DNA of 64,000 nt from Pseudomonadota bacterium (GCA_018240525.1 JAFEFN010000012.1:38486-102485), one strand, 5' to 3'; positions 27,246 through 37,542 are shown, numbered from the stretch's first letter. The notes: generated by a model not told the origin, from the sequence alone. Program-made: numbers and translations.

Positions 27246-28172
27246 TCAGGGGGCGTAGACGTACTGCAGCAGGATGCCGACGAAGACGACGAGGCCCACG
27301 TACTGGTTGTTCAGGAAGGCGCGCAGGCAGCCGGCGGGCTCGCGCTTGCGGATCAGCCACTGGTGCCACAGGAACAGGACGCCGGCGCCGACCACCCCTG
27401 CGTAGTACCACTCCCCGAACTGCATGTTGCGCCCGGCGAGCCACAGCGCCCCCAGCATCATCAGCTGCATGGCCCCGATCAGGAAGCGGTCCATGTCGGC
27501 GAAGAGGATGGCGCTCGACTTGACCCCGATCTTGAGGTCGTCCTCGCGGTCGACCATCGCGTAGATGGTGTCGTAGATGACCGCCCAGATCACCGCGGCG
27601 ATGTACAGCACCCAGGCGACGCGGGGCAGCACGCCGGTCTGCGCCGCGAAGCCCATGAGCACGCTCCAGCCGCCGAAGGAGATGCCGAGGTACAGCTGCG
27701 GCAGCGCGAAGAAGCGCTTGGTGAAGGGGTACGAGGTGGTGAGCGCCGCGCCGATGAAGGCGAGCTTGATGGTGAGCGGGTTCAGGCGGCTCACGAGCAG
27801 CAGCGCGATCAGGCCGAGCACGGCGAACAGCACCAGCGCCTCCAGCGGGGAGACGCGCCGTGCCGCCAGCGGGCGGTCGCGGGTGCGGCGGATGTGCGGG
27901 TCGACGTCGCGGTCGGCATAGTCATTGATGACGCAGCCGGCGGCGCGCATCACGAATACCCCCAGCACGAAGACCCCCAGCACCTGCGGGTCCGGGCGCC
28001 CGGCCCCGGCGATCCACAGCGCCCACAGCGCCGGCCACAGCAGCAGCCAGGTGCCCACCGGGCGGTCCAGGCGCATCAGGCGCGCGTACTCCTCCGCGCG
28101 GCGCGCCAGGCGGTGGCCGAGCGGCGCCTCGGCCGGCTTCGGGGTCACGGGAAGATCAGGGATTGCCGCCAT
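27246..28172 (-). CDS. ubiA: 4-hydroxybenzoate polyprenyltransferase
   Basis: Membrane prenyltransferase that attaches the polyprenyl chain to 4-hydroxybenzoate in ubiquinone synthesis. The 308-residue protein has about eight or nine helices. It shows RLDRPVGTWLLLWPALWALW near the N-terminus, the first Asp-rich motif NDYADRDVDPHIRRTRDRPL (N-D-x3-D-x2-D), and the second motif YDTIYAMVDREDDLKIGVKSSA. No chorismate lyase (ubiC) lies beside it here. It is upstream of bioB on the same strand with 111 bases between, and 39 bases downstream of the sugar transporter gene. Confidence 0.96.
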   Translation of the reverse strand: MAAIPDLPVTPKPAEAPLGHRLARRAEEYARLMRLDRPVGTWLLLWPALWALWIAGAGRPDPQVLGVFVLGVFVMRAAGCVINDYADRDVDPHIRRTRDRPLAARRVSPLEALVLFAVLGLIALLLVSRLNPLTIKLAFIGAALTTSYPFTKRFFALPQLYLGISFGGWSVLMGFAAQTGVLPRVAWVLYIAAVIWAVIYDTIYAMVDREDDLKIGVKSSAILFADMDRFLIGAMQLMMLGALWLAGRNMQFGEWYYAGVVGAGVLFLWHQWLIRKREPAGCLRAFLNNQYVGLVVFVGILLQYVYAP

Positions 28173-28211
28173 CGAAAAATGCCAGAAGAGCGCCGCGGGG
28201 CGCTGACGTTA

Positions 28212-29486
28212 TCACACGCGCGCGGCGGCGCCGGCGTCGGCGCCGGCCGGGATGCTGCCGCGCAGCGCATACCAGGCGATGTAGGCATAGCACAGCACGG
28301 GCACGCTGAAGGCCGGCTGCACCCCGACCAGGTCGGCGAGCCTGCCCATGAGCACCGGGATCACCGCGCCGCCGAAGATCGCCATGACCAGGAGGCTCGA
28401 GGCCTTGCTGGTCTCGGGCCCCAGCCCCTCGATGCCGAACGTGAACAGCGTCGGGAACATGATCGAATTGAAGAGGCCGATGGCGACCACGCTCCACATG
28501 GCGAGCGCGCCGCTGCTCGCCATGGTGGTGAAGAGCAGCGCCATGGCCGCCAGCGCGAACAGGCAGACCAGCCGGTGGGGCGAGATGCGCCGCATCAGCG
28601 CCGAGCCGACGAAGCGGCCGAGCATGGCGCCGCCCCAGTAGTAGGAGACGTAGCGCGTGGCCGTCACCGCATCCAGCGCGCCGATGCGGGTGTCCTCCAG
28701 GTAGTTGATGAGGAAGCTGGAGATGCCGACCTCCGCGCCCACGTACACGAAGATCGCGATCACGCCCCAGCGCAGCTGCCGGTGGCGCATCACCTGCGCC
28801 ACGCTGTGGGCGCCGGGTGCCTCGCGCGCCCCGCTCAGGGGCGGCAGGCGCAGCAGGTAGACCAGGCCGGCCAGCATCGCCAGGCCGACGGCGATGCCCA
28901 GGTACGGTCCCTGCACCGAGGAGGCCTGGGCGATGCGGTAGCTGTGCGCCTGCGCAGGATCGAGCGCGGCGATCTGCGTGCTGCTCAGCACCCCCACCGA
29001 GAGGATCAGCGGCCCGATGAGCGAGGGGGCGATGGTGGTGCCGAGGGAGTTGAGGGCCTGGGCGAGGGTGAGGCGGCTGGAGGCGTAGCGCGCATCGCCG
29101 ATCAGGCTGATGTAGGGGTTGGCCGCCACCTGCAGCAGCGTGATGCCGGTGGCGAGCACGCACAGGGCCAGCAGGAACAGCGCGTACGAGGGCACCCGTG
29201 CGGCGGGGTAGAACAGCAGCGCGCCGGCCGCGGCGATGAGCAGGCCGATGACGACGCTCAGCTTGTAGCCCACGGAGGCGACCACGCGCCCGGCCGGGAG
29301 CGAGATCACCAGGTAGGTGCTGAAGAAGGCGAACTGGATCAGCATGGAGCGCGCGTAGCCGATCTCGAACACGGACTTCAGGTGCGGGATCAGCACGTCG
29401 TTGAGGCTGGTGAGTGCGCCCCAGGTGAAGAAGATCGTGCTCAGCACCGCGATCGCCGCGGTCGAGGACAGGTTGCGCTCGGCCAT
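28212..29486 (-). CDS. Sugar MFS transporter (FucP/GluP-like)
   Basis: Major facilitator with twelve predicted helices, 424 residues. The FucP/GluP type is indicated by the N-terminal FFTWGALTSLNDVLIPHLKSVF (F-x-W-G-x2-T-x-LNDxLIPHLK) and by LAQALNSLGTTIAPSLIGPLIL (AQ-x-FN-x-LGT-x-xP). These proteins are proton symporters for fucose, glucose, galactose or related sugars. The ATG at 29486 has AGGGGGAG directly upstream. It is divergent from a GH92 mannosidase (109 bases between starts), so mannose or a mannosyl-containing sugar is a reasonable guess for substrate. No repressor gene is nearby. Confidence 0.88.
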   Translation of the reverse strand: MAERNLSSTAAIAVLSTIFFTWGALTSLNDVLIPHLKSVFEIGYARSMLIQFAFFSTYLVISLPAGRVVASVGYKLSVVIGLLIAAAGALLFYPAARVPSYALFLLALCVLATGITLLQVAANPYISLIGDARYASSRLTLAQALNSLGTTIAPSLIGPLILSVGVLSSTQIAALDPAQAHSYRIAQASSVQGPYLGIAVGLAMLAGLVYLLRLPPLSGAREAPGAHSVAQVMRHRQLRWGVIAIFVYVGAEVGISSFLINYLEDTRIGALDAVTATRYVSYYWGGAMLGRFVGSALMRRISPHRLVCLFALAAMALLFTTMASSGALAMWSVVAIGLFNSIMFPTLFTFGIEGLGPETSKASSLLVMAIFGGAVIPVLMGRLADLVGVQPAFSVPVLCYAYIAWYALRGSIPAGADAGAAARV

Positions 29487-29595
29487 GAACTCCCCCTGGC
29501 GCGGGTGCCGGCCCGCGTCGTTGCGGCACAATAGCCGATCGACGGTCCGGCCAGAAACCGACCGGCCAGGCCCACGGGGCGCAAGGGAGCACTGA

Positions 29596-31926
29596 ATGAA
29601 GATGAAGCCTGCCGGCGCGCTCGCCGCCTGGGTGCTGTGCCTGTCGGCGGGGGCGGTGGCGGCCGACCCGGCGGCGGTGGACGAGGTCGATCCCTTCATC
29701 GGCACCGCCGGCGATGGTCACACCTTTCCCGGTGCGCTCGTGCCCTTCGGGATGGTGCAGCTCTCCCCCGACACCCAGATCCGGCCGCGCAAGGAGGCCT
29801 ACGGCTGGGCCGCCGGCTACCGCTACGAGGACCACTCGCTGGTCGGCTTCTCGCACACGCACTTCTCCGGCACCGGGCACTCCGACCTGGGCGACTTCCT
29901 GTTGATGCCGATCGCCGGGGAGGTGCGCCTCGAGCGCGGCGACCCGGCCGTCCCGGGCAGCGGCTACGGCTCGCGCTTCAGCCACGAGGGCGAGCTCGCG
30001 CAGCCCGGTTACTACGCGGTCACCCTCTCCGACTACGGCATCCGCGCAGAGCTCACCGCGAGCGCCCGCGTGGGCCTGCACCGCTACCGTTTCCCGCCGG
30101 GGCGGGCCGCGCACGTGCTCCTCGACCTGCGCACCAGCCTGTATGACTACCCGGGCAAGGTGCTGTGGTCGCGGCTGCGGCTGCGCGCGGACGGCACCGT
30201 CACGGGCTTCCGCGAGACGCGCGGCTGGGCGCCCGGGCGGCAGCTGTACTTCGCCCTGCGCTTCTCGCGCGCGGTGAGCGGCCACGCGCTGCACGACACC
30301 GAGGCCGACGTGCCCTACCGGGGCTTCCCGCCGCCGGCCGCGCACGATCCGCGCACCCGCGCGCAGATCGAGGGGCGGCAGCTCGTGGGCGTGTTCGACT
30401 TCGCCGACGCCCCGGGCGCGCAGCTGACCGTGAAGGTGGCGATCTCGCCGGTGAGCGAGGACGGCGCCATCGCCAATCTCGAGGCGGAAGTGCCCGGCTG
30501 GGACTTCGAGGGCACGCGAGCCGCGGCGCGCAGCCTGTGGGAGCGCGCGCTGGGCGCGGCCACCGTCCAGGGCAGCACGGCGCAGCGCGTGGCCTTCTAC
30601 ACCGCGCTCTACCACGCGCTGCAGGCGCCGAGCCTCTTCATGGACGTGGACGGCCGCTACCGCGGGCCGGACAACGCGGTGCACGGCGCCGCGGGCTTCA
30701 CCAACTACTCGACCTTCTCGCTCTGGGACACCTACCGTGCGCTGCACCCGCTGCTCACCATCGTGCAGCCGCCGGGGCGCACCGAGGACATGGTGCGCTC
30801 GCTGCTCGCGGCGCAGCAGGCGAGTCCCTACGGCATGCTGCCGGTGTGGGCGTTCCAGGGGCAGGAGACCTGGTGCATGATCGGCTACCACGCCGTCGCG
30901 GTGATCGCCGATGCCTACCTGAAAGGCATCCGCGGCTACGATGCCGGCGCTGCGCTGCGCGCCATGGTGGCCACCGCCGGCTACGGCCCCTACGGCGGGC
31001 TCGCCCAGTACATGCAGCTCGGCTACGTGCCCATCGACGAGGAGGGCGAGGCCGCCTCCAAGACGCTCGAGTACGCCTTCGATGACTGGAGCATCGCGCG
31101 CATGGCGCAGGCCCTGGGCGAGGAGCGCATCGCCGCGGAGTTCATGCAGCGCGCCGCCAACTGGCGCCATGCCTACGACCCGCAGAGCGGCTTCATGCGC
31201 GCGCGCACGCGCGCCGGTGAATTCCGTACGCCCTTCGACCCGGCCGCGAGCGGCTATGGCACGGACTACACCGAGGGCAACGCCTGGCAGTACTCCTGGT
31301 ACGTGCCGCAGGACGTCGCGGGCCTGGCCGCCGCGCACGGCGGCGCCGACGCGCTGCTCGCGCAGATCGACCAGGTGTTCGACGCCAAGATCGACCCGCA
31401 GCAGTTCGCGCACATGGAGGACATCACAGGTCTCATCGGCTGGTACGCGCACGGCAACGAGCCCAGCCACCACGTGGCCTACCTGTACGCGGCCGCCGGC
31501 CAGCCCTGGCGCACGCAGGCGCGCCTGGCGACCATCATGAAGACCCAGTACGCGCCGCGGCCGGACGGGCTGTCCGGCAACGACGACCTCGGGCAGATGT
31601 CGGCCTGGTACCTGTTCACCGCGCTCGGCTTCTACCCGGTCACGCCGGCCAGCAACGAGTACATCATCGGCCGGCCTTTCCTGCCGCGCGCGGTGCTGAA
31701 CCTGCCCAACGGGCGGCACTTCACCGTCATCGCCAGCGGGCTCGGCGAGGCACGCCCCTACGTGCAGGCGGTGACGCTGAACGGTGCGCCGCTCAAGCGG
31801 GTCTTCCTGCGCCACGAGGAGATCATGGCCGGCGGCGAGCTGCGCTTCACCATGGGGCCGAAGCCCAACACCGGCTGGCCGGGCGCCGGCGCGCCGGCGC
31901 CTTACTCGATGTCGACCGCGCGCTAG
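29596..31926 (+). CDS. GH92 family alpha-1,2-mannosidase
   Basis: Secreted or periplasmic exo-alpha-mannosidase of 776 residues, probably Ca2+-dependent and inverting like other GH92 enzymes. A signal peptide (1-22, ending AVAA) precedes DEVDPFIGTAGDGHTFPGA, the usual GH92 opening. GFSHTHFSGTGHSDLGDFLL, TNYSTFSLWDTYRALHPLL, and YTEGNAWQYSWYVPQDV follow, then NEPSHHVAYLYAAAGQPWRT and SGNDDLGQMSAWYLFTALGF, all in family order. In YVPQD a Gln stands where I remember His in many members (VPHD). The start at 29596 follows AAGGGAG. It is divergent from the sugar transporter and converges with a lipoprotein gene five bases away. Confidence 0.93.
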   Translation: MKMKPAGALAAWVLCLSAGAVAADPAAVDEVDPFIGTAGDGHTFPGALVPFGMVQLSPDTQIRPRKEAYGWAAGYRYEDHSLVGFSHTHFSGTGHSDLGDFLLMPIAGEVRLERGDPAVPGSGYGSRFSHEGELAQPGYYAVTLSDYGIRAELTASARVGLHRYRFPPGRAAHVLLDLRTSLYDYPGKVLWSRLRLRADGTVTGFRETRGWAPGRQLYFALRFSRAVSGHALHDTEADVPYRGFPPPAAHDPRTRAQIEGRQLVGVFDFADAPGAQLTVKVAISPVSEDGAIANLEAEVPGWDFEGTRAAARSLWERALGAATVQGSTAQRVAFYTALYHALQAPSLFMDVDGRYRGPDNAVHGAAGFTNYSTFSLWDTYRALHPLLTIVQPPGRTEDMVRSLLAAQQASPYGMLPVWAFQGQETWCMIGYHAVAVIADAYLKGIRGYDAGAALRAMVATAGYGPYGGLAQYMQLGYVPIDEEGEAASKTLEYAFDDWSIARMAQALGEERIAAEFMQRAANWRHAYDPQSGFMRARTRAGEFRTPFDPAASGYGTDYTEGNAWQYSWYVPQDVAGLAAAHGGADALLAQIDQVFDAKIDPQQFAHMEDITGLIGWYAHGNEPSHHVAYLYAAAGQPWRTQARLATIMKTQYAPRPDGLSGNDDLGQMSAWYLFTALGFYPVTPASNEYIIGRPFLPRAVLNLPNGRHFTVIASGLGEARPYVQAVTLNGAPLKRVFLRHEEIMAGGELRFTMGPKPNTGWPGAGAPAPYSMSTAR

Positions 31927-31931
31927 CCGCG

Positions 31932-32711
31932 CTACTCGATCGTCACCTCGTCAAACCGGAAGAGCACCGTGTCCGAGGGCGTCTGCGCGCGTGTGCGGAT
32001 GGTGACGCCATAGCGCAGCAGCAGGGTGTCGGTGGTGTGGTCCGCGACCACGCCGTTCTGGTTCATGCGCTCGCAGCTCAGGTCCTGGGCCTCGCCGGCG
32101 AGCTTCGCGTTGATCTTCGCCGCCGGGTAGCGCTCCCCGTAGGTGCAGTGCACCGCCAGCCGCGTCATGTTCGCCAGCTGCATCGGGTTGCCCCAGCTGT
32201 AGTTCATGTTGAAGTCGCCGCCACCGCCACTGCCGGTCGTGGCGAGCGGCGTGAAGCCCTCCACGGACTTCATCTCCATCACCCAGGTGGACTGGGTGTC
32301 CGAGTGCACCATGCTCTGGGCGCGCACGTCCTGGATGTTGCGGTAGGAGATGCCGTAGTCCTGGCGCGTGCTGACCCCGTTGCTGCTCTGCTCCTCCAGG
32401 TACTGCACGAACGGGCCACCGGCGCTGATCAGCGTCCACTTCATCCGGTATTGCGGCGGCGTGGCCGCGCCGGTGAGCTGCACGAACGTCGGCGTCACGG
32501 CCAGCACCATGCGGCGGAAGCCCACAGGTCCCGGGTCCCTGGCGGTGATCGCCGTGGCGGTGCCGCCCGGGATCGACTGCAGCGCGAAGGTCTTGCTCAG
32601 GTAGCCGAACTTGTCGCCCTGCACATCCTTCACGGCCACATCGCCGGTGCAGCTGACGATGAGCGCGGCCAGGAGGAACAGCAGGGGTCGTGCGTGCTTT
32701 GCGACGCTCAT
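31932..32711 (-). CDS. Putative lipoprotein of unknown function
   Basis: A 259-residue protein with a lipoprotein signal. A basic N-terminus MSVAKHARP precedes a hydrophobic run ending LIVSC, so the lipidated Cys is at about 21 and is followed by TGDVAVKD. The mature part looks mostly beta, with many Thr/Val strands, a Gly-rich loop (TGSGGGGDFNMN), two later Cys residues (HCTYGERYP and LSCERMNQ) that could form a disulfide, and a regular end RFDEVTIE. I do not recognise the family. It converges with the GH92 gene (five-base gap) and lies upstream of recG on the same strand. Codon use is like the neighbours. Confidence 0.72.
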   Translation of the reverse strand: MSVAKHARPLLFLLAALIVSCTGDVAVKDVQGDKFGYLSKTFALQSIPGGTATAITARDPGPVGFRRMVLAVTPTFVQLTGAATPPQYRMKWTLISAGGPFVQYLEEQSSNGVSTRQDYGISYRNIQDVRAQSMVHSDTQSTWVMEMKSVEGFTPLATTGSGGGGDFNMNYSWGNPMQLANMTRLAVHCTYGERYPAAKINAKLAGEAQDLSCERMNQNGVVADHTTDTLLLRYGVTIRTRAQTPSDTVLFRFDEVTIE

Positions 32712-32809
32712 GCAACACCAGGCGGCTTGGGAGTTCCCGCCACGTTAGTGGGCGGTGTGGCTTTCGGCAACGCCCGGGCGGGTGATTTGCGCGCGGAGCC
32801 GGACGCAGG

Positions 32810-34918
32810 TCAGCCGACGCGGCCGTAGCGCTCGTCGGCGCCGATCCAGCGCGCGGCGAGCGCGGCGATGTTCTGCGGGTACGAGGCCAGCAGCACCTCG
32901 GCGGCTTCCTGCACCTGGGGCAACAGGTCGGCATCGCGCATCAGGTCCGCGACGCGCAGCTGGGCCAGCCCGGTCTGGCGCGTGCCGAGCAGCTCCCCCG
33001 GCCCCCGCAGCGCCAGGTCCCGGCGCGCGATCTCGAAGCCGTCGCTGCTCTGGCGGATCACCCGCAGCCGCTCGCGCGCCAGCGGCGCCAGCGGCGCGCG
33101 GTACAGCAGCACGCAGGTGCTGGCCTCGGTGCCACGACCGACGCGGCCGCGCAGCTGGTGCAGCTGCGCCAGCCCCATGCGCTCGGCGTTCTCGATGACC
33201 ATCAGGGTCGCGTTCGGCACGTCGACGCCGACCTCGATCACCGTGGTGGCCACCAGCAACTGGATCTTGCCGGCCTTGAAGGCGAGCATCGCCGCATCCT
33301 TGGCGGCGCTCGGCATGCGCCCGTGCACCAGGCCGACGCGCACGCCCGGCAGCGCCGCACTCAGGCTGGCCGCGGTCTCCTCGGCGGCCTGGACGCGCAG
33401 CTCGTCCGACTCGTCGATCAGCGGGCACACCCAGTACGCCTGGCGCCCGGCGCGGCAGGCCTCGACGATGCGCAGCACGACCTCGGCACGGCGTTGCTCG
33501 GGGATGACCACGGTGTGGATCGGGGTGCGGCCCGGGGGCAGCTCGTCGATCACCGAGATGTCCAGGTCCGCGTAGGCGGTCATCGCCAGCGTACGCGGGA
33601 TGGGGGTCGCGGTCATGATCAGCTGGTGCGGCAGGCGGCCGTCCTTCTGGCCCTTCTCGGTGAGCCGCAGGCGCTGCTGCACGCCGAAGCGGTGCTGCTC
33701 GTCGACGATCACCAGCGCCAGGCGCGCAAACTCGATGCCCTCCTGGAAGAGCGCGTGCGTGCCCACGGCGATGCGCACCTCGCCCGCGGCGATCGCGGCC
33801 AGCGCGCTGCGCCGCGCGCGCGCCCCCTGCGAGCCGCACACCAGCGCCACGGTCTCACCCAGGGGGTGGAACCAGTCGCGCAGGTTGCGCCAGTGCTGTT
33901 CGGCCAGCAGCTCGGTCGGCGCCATGAGGGTGGCCTGAAAGCCGCTGCCGGCGGCGCGCGCGGCCGCCGCGGCCGCCACGACCGTCTTGCCGCAGCCGAC
34001 GTCGCCCTGCACCAGGCGCGTCATCGGCACCCCGGCGGTGAGGTCGCGCTCGGCCTCGGCCAGTGCCCGCTGCTGCGCGCCGGTGAGCGCGAAGGGCAGC
34101 GCCGCGAGGAAGCGCCGCGCCAGCTGGGCCTCGTCCGCGAGGCGCCAGGCCGGGTCGGTCTTGAGCGCGCGCTTGCGCACCTTGAGCGAGAGGTGGTGGG
34201 CCAGCAATTCCTCGAAGGCCAGGCGGCGCTGCGCCGGGTGCCGTCCGGCGGCGAGCTCGGCGAGCTGCGCCTCGCGCGGCGGCCGGTGCAGGTAGGCGAG
34301 CGCCTCGGTGAGCGAGGGCAGCCCCGCGGGCAGCCCGGCGGCGGGCGGGATCCAGTCGCGCAGCGCGCTGCGTTCGCTCTCACGCAGCGCCTCGCCCACC
34401 AGGGCGCGCAGGCGGCCCTGCGGCACCCCCTCGGTGAGCGGATAGATCGGGGTGAGCGTCTCCTCCAGGGGCACGGCCTGGCTGCCGACGCGGCGGTACT
34501 CCGGGTGCACCATCTCCAGGCCCGCAGGGCCGCGCCGCACCTCGCCGAAGCAGCGCAGGCGCGTGCCGCGGGCGAGGTTGGCCTGCTGCGCCGCCGAGAA
34601 GTAGAAGAAGCGCAGCGTGAGCATCCCCGAGCCATCGGCGATGCGGCACAGCAGCTGGCGCCGGCCGCGGTAGACGACCTCGGTGAGCAGCACCTCGCCC
34701 TCGACGGCGGCGCGCTGGCCGCTCGCGAGCCGCCCGAGCGGGGAGACCTGCGTGCGGTCCTCGTAGCGCAGCGGCAGCACGAAGAGCAGGTCGGCGATGC
34801 GGCTGACGCCGAGCTTCCCCAAGCGCTCGGCGAGGGCGGCGCCCACGCCGCGCAGCGCGGTCACCGGGCGCTCGAGGCGCTCCGCGGCCGGCGCCGGGGC
34901 GCCGGCCGTGGGCTTCAC
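32810..34918 (-). CDS. recG: ATP-dependent DNA helicase RecG
   Basis: Superfamily 2 branch-migration helicase that remodels stalled forks and Holliday junctions. The 702-residue protein has an N-terminal OB-fold wedge domain (about 60-170). The helicase core shows [18 protein letters not shown] (Walker A), [23 protein letters not shown] (DEQH box) and [42 protein letters not shown] and the TRG-like [19 protein letters not shown] complete the series. The GTG at 34918 overlaps the ridA stop (GTGA). The much longer open frame upstream is a shadow of spoT. It is the last gene of the rpoZ-spoT-ridA-recG run. Confidence 0.96.
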   Translation of the reverse strand: MKPTAGAPAPAAERLERPVTALRGVGAALAERLGKLGVSRIADLLFVLPLRYEDRTQVSPLGRLASGQRAAVEGEVLLTEVVYRGRRQLLCRIADGSGMLTLRFFYFSAAQQANLARGTRLRCFGEVRRGPAGLEMVHPEYRRVGSQAVPLEETLTPIYPLTEGVPQGRLRALVGEALRESERSALRDWIPPAAGLPAGLPSLTEALAYLHRPPREAQLAELAAGRHPAQRRLAFEELLAHHLSLKVRKRALKTDPAWRLADEAQLARRFLAALPFALTGAQQRALAEAERDLTAGVPMTRLVQGDVGCGKTVVAAAAAARAAGSGFQATLMAPTELLAEQHWRNLRDWFHPLGETVALVCGSQGARARRSALAAIAAGEVRIAVGTHALFQEGIEFARLALVIVDEQHRFGVQQRLRLTEKGQKDGRLPHQLIMTATPIPRTLAMTAYADLDISVIDELPPGRTPIHTVVIPEQRRAEVVLRIVEACRAGRQAYWVCPLIDESDELRVQAAEETAASLSAALPGVRVGLVHGRMPSAAKDAAMLAFKAGKIQLLVATTVIEVGVDVPNATLMVIENAERMGLAQLHQLRGRVGRGTEASTCVLLYRAPLAPLARERLRVIRQSSDGFEIARRDLALRGPGELLGTRQTGLAQLRVADLMRDADLLPQVQEAAEVLLASYPQNIAALAARWIGADERYGRVG

Positions 34919-35298
34919 CCCAGCTGCAGGATGCACTCGATCTCGACCTGCGCCCCGCGCGGCAGCTGCGCCACGCCGACCGCGGCGCGCGCCGGGTAGG
35001 GCTTGGAGCAGTACTGCGCCATGACCTCGTTCACCTTGGCGAAGTTGGCCAGGTCGGTCAGGTAGACGTTGACCTTGACCGCCTGCGCCAGCGAGCCGCC
35101 GGCGGCCTCGGCCACCGCTTTCAGGTTCTCGAACACGCGCCGGACCTGCGCATCGATGCCGCCCTCGACCATCTGCATGCTGACAGGGTCCAGCGGGATC
35201 TGGCCGGACATGTAGACCGTGTCGCCGACGCGCACGGCCTGGGAATAGGTGCCGATCGCCTGGGGCGCTTTGTCGGTGTGGATGATCTGGCGGCTCAT
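34915..35298 (-). CDS. ridA: RidA family enamine/imine deaminase
   Basis: A 127-residue YjgF/YER057c/UK114 protein that hydrolyses reactive enamines and imines released by PLP enzymes. It forms trimers in relatives. Conserved elements are [24 protein letters not shown], the region [25 protein letters not shown], and the C-terminal [23 protein letters not shown]. The Arg of PARxA and the terminal Glu of the active-site cleft are both present. Position between spoT and recG is common in gammaproteobacteria. It starts at an ATG 24 bases after spoT and overlaps recG by four bases. Confidence 0.96.
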   Translation of the reverse strand: MSRQIIHTDKAPQAIGTYSQAVRVGDTVYMSGQIPLDPVSMQMVEGGIDAQVRRVFENLKAVAEAAGGSLAQAVKVNVYLTDLANFAKVNEVMAQYCSKPYPARAAVGVAQLPRGAQVEIECILQLG

Positions 35299-35322
35299 CA
35301 GCTCTCCTTGGTGGTGCGCGGG

Positions 35323-37524
35323 TCAGCCGCGCGGGTCCGGATCGCCGTCGGGCTCGGCATCGCGGGCGTGGGCGGCAATGGTACGGGTAACGCGGTTGAC
35401 GTCCGGCATGCGGCGGATGACGCGCACCAGGCGGGCGAGGTGGCGCCGGTCGCGCACGCGCAGCTCGAAGGTGAGGACCGCGGTGTCGATGTCCTGCTCG
35501 TCGATCGAGACGTGGTCGATGTTGGTCTCGGTGCTGGCGATGGCCGCGGCCACCGCCGCGAGCACGCCGGTGCGGTTGATCACGTAGACGCGCAGCTCGG
35601 AGGAGAAGAGGCGATCGGGGGAGGCCTGCCAGGTGACCGGCAGCCAGTTCTCCGGGTGCTTGCGGTAGTCCTCGACGTTCACGCAGTTCTCGCGGTGGAT
35701 CACCACGCCGCGACCGGAGGACAGGAAGGCGAAGATCGGGTCGTAGGGGATCGGGAAGCAGCAGCGCGCGTAGGTGACCAGCAGTCCCTCCGTGCCGGCG
35801 ATCGCCAGGGGCGCGAGCACGCTGGTGCCGCTGGCGTGGGTCGCCGTGGGCAGCAGGCGCCGCGCCACCAGCGGCGCCAGGCGCTCGCCCAGCCCGATCT
35901 TCTCGTGCAGCTCGTCCAGGTCCTTCATGCCGAGCTCCCCGAGCGCGGCGCGCTTGACCGAGTCGCTCACGTCCTCGAAGCTCAGGCTGAACTCCCCGAG
36001 CGCCTGGGTGAGCAGCTTCGCCCCCAGAGCGATGGCTTCGGTGCGGCGCAGACCCTTCAGGTAGTGGCGGATGGCGCTGCGCGCCTTGGCGGTCGCCACG
36101 AAGTTCACCCAGGAGGGGTTCGGGGTCGCCCCCTTGGCGGTGATGATCTCGACGGTCTGGCCGTTGCGCAGCACGGTGCGCAGCGGGGTCAGGCGCCGGT
36201 CGACCTTGGCGGCCACGCAGCGGTTGCCGATGTCGGTGTGCACCGCGTAGGCGAAGTCCACCACGGTGGCGCCGCTCGGCAGGCGCAGGATGGTGCCCTT
36301 GGGCGTGAACACGTAGACCTTGTCGGGGAACAGGTCGACCTTGACGCTCTCCAGGAACTCCTCCGAGGAGCCCGACTCCTGCAGCGACACCAGGTTGGAG
36401 AGCCACTCGCGCGTGCGGTCCTGCTGGCCGACGTCGCTCTTGCCGCCAGTCTTGTACTTCCAGTGCGCGGCGATGCCGGTCTCGGCGACGCGGTGCATGT
36501 CGGTGGTGCGGATCTGCGCCTCGATCGGCACGCCGTTGGGGCCGAACAGCGTGGTGTGCAGCGACTGGTAGCCGTTGACGCGCGGGATGGCGATGTAGTC
36601 CTTGAAGCGCCCCGGCATGGGCTTGAACACCGAGTGCACCACGCCCAGGGCGCGGTAGCAGGTGTCCGGGGTGTCCACCACGATGCGGATGCCGTAGACG
36701 TCGACGATCTCGTGGAGCGGGGCGCGTTTGCGGCGCATCTTCTGGTAGATGCTGTAGAGGTGCTTCTCGCGGGTCACCACGCGCGCCTCGATCTGGCTGC
36801 GGATGAGCGCGGTGTTCAGCTGCTGCTCGATCTTCTTCAGGAACTCCTTCTGGTTGCCGCGCGCGCGCTTCTGGGCGCGCTCCAGCACCAGGTAGCGCGC
36901 CGGGTAGAGCGCCTTGAAGCCCAGGTCCTCCAGCTCGATCTTCATGTTGTAGAGGCCGAGGCGCTCGGCGATCGGGGCGTAGATCTCCAGCGTCTCGCGC
37001 GCGATGGCACGGCGCCGTGCCGGTGCCATCGCCTCGATGGTGCGCATGTTGTGGGTGCGGTCGGCGAGCTTCACCAGGATGACGCGCAGGTCCTTGACCA
37101 TCGCGAGCAGCATCTTGCGGAAGGACTCCGCCTGCGCTTCCTCGCGGCTCTTGAACTTGATCTGGTCGAGCTTGGTGACCCCGTCGACCAGCTCGGCGAC
37201 GTCGGCGCCGAAGCGCGCCGCCAGCTGGTCCTTCGGGGTGCGCGTGTCCTCGATGACATCGTGCAGGATCGCCGCGATGATCGTGTCGGCGTCCAGGTGC
37301 AGATCGGCGAGCAGCGTCGCCGCGGCCACCGGGTGGGCGATGAACGGCTCGCCCGAGCGGCGCCTCTGGCCGTGGTGCGCCGAGGTGCCGAACTCGGCGG
37401 CCTCGCGGATGCGCTCGACCTGGTCGGCCGGCAGGTAAGCCGCGACGGAGGCGAGCAGCTCCTTCAGCCCCGGGGTGCGTCTTGCGCCGGGCAGCAGTCC
37501 CAGGAGCGAAGACGCGTAGTCCAT
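35323..37524 (-). CDS. spoT: Bifunctional (p)ppGpp synthetase/hydrolase SpoT
   Basis: Long RelA/SpoT homologue of 733 residues that makes and degrades the alarmone (p)ppGpp. The N-terminal HD hydrolase is intact: FIAHPVAAATLLADL, then ILHDVIEDT with the HD pair, and LVKLADRTHNMRT. The synthetase domain shows RVNGYQSLHTTLFGPNG and the EIQIRT-like EAQIRTTDMH. A TGS domain (VYVFTPKGTILRLPSGATVVDFAYAVH), a zinc-finger-like ARCCFPIPYDP region and a C-terminal ACT domain (about 660-720) follow. The active HD motif and the location behind rpoZ identify SpoT rather than RelA. The start at 37524 is an ATG, 18 bases after rpoZ. Confidence 0.96.
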   Translation of the reverse strand: MDYASSLLGLLPGARRTPGLKELLASVAAYLPADQVERIREAAEFGTSAHHGQRRRSGEPFIAHPVAAATLLADLHLDADTIIAAILHDVIEDTRTPKDQLAARFGADVAELVDGVTKLDQIKFKSREEAQAESFRKMLLAMVKDLRVILVKLADRTHNMRTIEAMAPARRRAIARETLEIYAPIAERLGLYNMKIELEDLGFKALYPARYLVLERAQKRARGNQKEFLKKIEQQLNTALIRSQIEARVVTREKHLYSIYQKMRRKRAPLHEIVDVYGIRIVVDTPDTCYRALGVVHSVFKPMPGRFKDYIAIPRVNGYQSLHTTLFGPNGVPIEAQIRTTDMHRVAETGIAAHWKYKTGGKSDVGQQDRTREWLSNLVSLQESGSSEEFLESVKVDLFPDKVYVFTPKGTILRLPSGATVVDFAYAVHTDIGNRCVAAKVDRRLTPLRTVLRNGQTVEIITAKGATPNPSWVNFVATAKARSAIRHYLKGLRRTEAIALGAKLLTQALGEFSLSFEDVSDSVKRAALGELGMKDLDELHEKIGLGERLAPLVARRLLPTATHASGTSVLAPLAIAGTEGLLVTYARCCFPIPYDPIFAFLSSGRGVVIHRENCVNVEDYRKHPENWLPVTWQASPDRLFSSELRVYVINRTGVLAAVAAAIASTETNIDHVSIDEQDIDTAVLTFELRVRDRRHLARLVRVIRRMPDVNRVTRTIAAHARDAEPDGDPDPRG

Positions 37525-37542
37525 AGGGTGTGGGCTAGACCG

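Noticed and set aside
28156..31815. A 1219-codon minus-strand frame over the sugar transporter and GH92 genes
   Set aside because: It covers two clearly real genes on other frames and has a low-complexity composition; antisense shadow.
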